From assembly GCF_014705705.1 (NCBI RefSeq), contig NZ_JACXLD010000001.1:496001-560000 (forward strand): 64,000 nt of DNA. Reading direction: 5' to 3'. This DNA is from Spongiibacter pelagi (GTDB taxonomy: Bacteria; Pseudomonadota; Gammaproteobacteria; Pseudomonadales; Spongiibacteraceae). Below, piece after piece: positions 63,624 to 64,000 of this stretch. The position numbers were made by a program, and so were the translations under genes. The notes under the pieces are model-generated. The model was given only the letters and a program-made list of their open reading frames with translations. It searched no databases and was not told the origin of the DNA. Every line of letters starts with the position of its first letter. The stretch's first letter is position 1.

Positions 63624-64000
63624 ATGGCGGTCACGATCTGTCAAATTGTTGCCATGAACCACCAGCGGGTGATTGGTATTGAAAATCGCCTGCCTTGGCA
63701 TCTGCCTGCAGATTTGCAGCATTTCAAAAAAACCACGCTCGGCAAGCCGATTGTGATGGGGCGCAAAACCTGGGAGTCCTTGGGGCGGCCATTGCCCGGC
63801 CGCGAAAATATTGTGATTACCCGGCAGTCAGATTTTGTTGCTGAGGGTGCTCACGTTTGCGCTTCACTCGGTGCCGCGCTTGAGCTTGCGAGTGAGTTTG
63901 CAGAGCAGGCTGGGTTAGATGAGGTGATGGTGATTGGCGGTGCGCAAATCTACGCTGAAAGCCTTCCGCTCTGTCAGCGGCTCTACCTCACCGAAGTGGA
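63624..64000 (+). CDS. folA: Dihydrofolate reductase FolA, N-terminal part (3' end outside window)
   Basis: The frame begins at ATG 63624, three bases after the thyA stop, and is open to the window edge (125 complete codons). The motifs are QIVAMNHQRVIGIENRLPWHLPADL, VMGRKTWESLGRPLPGR and VMVIGGAQIYAESL, as in DHFR. The enzyme regenerates THF after thymidylate synthesis. thyA and folA form a functional pair. The C-terminal 35-40 residues are missing. Confidence 0.95.
   Translation, partial: MAVTICQIVAMNHQRVIGIENRLPWHLPADLQHFKKTTLGKPIVMGRKTWESLGRPLPGRENIVITRQSDFVAEGAHVCASLGAALELASEFAEQAGLDEVMVIGGAQIYAESLPLCQRLYLTEV

Overview
The window comes from a gammaproteobacterium. Gene order and protein types suggest a marine, aerobic member of the Cellvibrionales/Spongiibacteraceae kind, but this is inferred from the sequence and not proven. 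Conserved gammaproteobacterial neighbourhoods are present: hemX-hemY, rsmD/ftsY-ftsE-ftsX-rpoH, zapB-like-zapA-ssrS(6S RNA)-ygfA, ygfB-pepP-ubiH-ubiI, and rppH-ptsP-lgt-thyA-folA. The two ends are cut: hemX lacks its start and folA lacks its end.

Layout. 1-9484 is mostly housekeeping: haem-locus membrane proteins, UDP-glucose dehydrogenase, an H-NS/MvaT-like nucleoid protein, RsmD, the FtsYEX-RpoH block, a DUF423 protein and TrmB. 9616-14545 is an exopolysaccharide-type locus related to yjbEFGH/gfcABCD, with two different YjbE/GfcA-like small secreted proteins that share a Thr-rich C-terminus. 14587-17973 holds purK, purE, rlmI and a YaiI-like protein.

17970-40498 is a long accessory catabolic region. 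A fused double-MarR regulator faces an operon of a P450, a 2Fe-2S ferredoxin, two SDR dehydrogenases, an aldehyde dehydrogenase, a 3-hydroxyisobutyrate dehydrogenase-like enzyme and a carboxymuconolactone-decarboxylase-fold protein. A TetR regulator then faces a tight operon encoding a CYP51-type sterol 14-demethylase fused to a 3Fe-4S ferredoxin, a 3-beta-HSD-like extended SDR, an NTF2-like protein, a membrane protein resembling plant cycloeucalenol cycloisomerase, and a TonB-dependent receptor. This is the most exciting part of the window. It looks like a system for importing and remodelling sterols, perhaps 9,19-cyclopropyl phytosterols from algae; no sterol-synthesis cyclase is seen here. 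A Na/Pi-cotransporter-like gene follows, then a second receptor unit with a di-haem c4-like lipoprotein, a MauG/cytochrome c peroxidase homologue, a beta-helix protein fused to a cytochrome c domain, and another TonB receptor.

40495-45443 has a divergent histidine-phosphatase-like gene and a histidine kinase / double-receiver regulator / TonB-like trio. 45553-48475 returns to the core genome (ilvA, ygfA, 6S RNA, zapA, zapB-like).

48648-51812 is a two-gene cassette (PD-(D/E)XK-like nuclease plus AlbA_2/GHKL-ATPase protein) bounded by a perfect 28-bp direct repeat. It sits in the usual divergent zapA/ygfB interval and is a candidate mobile defence module. 51888-64000 is again core genome: ygfB, pepP, ubiH, ubiI, gcvH, a HAD phosphatase, rppH, ptsP, an NRDE/TANGO2 protein, a TSUP permease, lgt, thyA and folA. 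No rRNA, tRNA, CRISPR array, transposase or integrase was seen.
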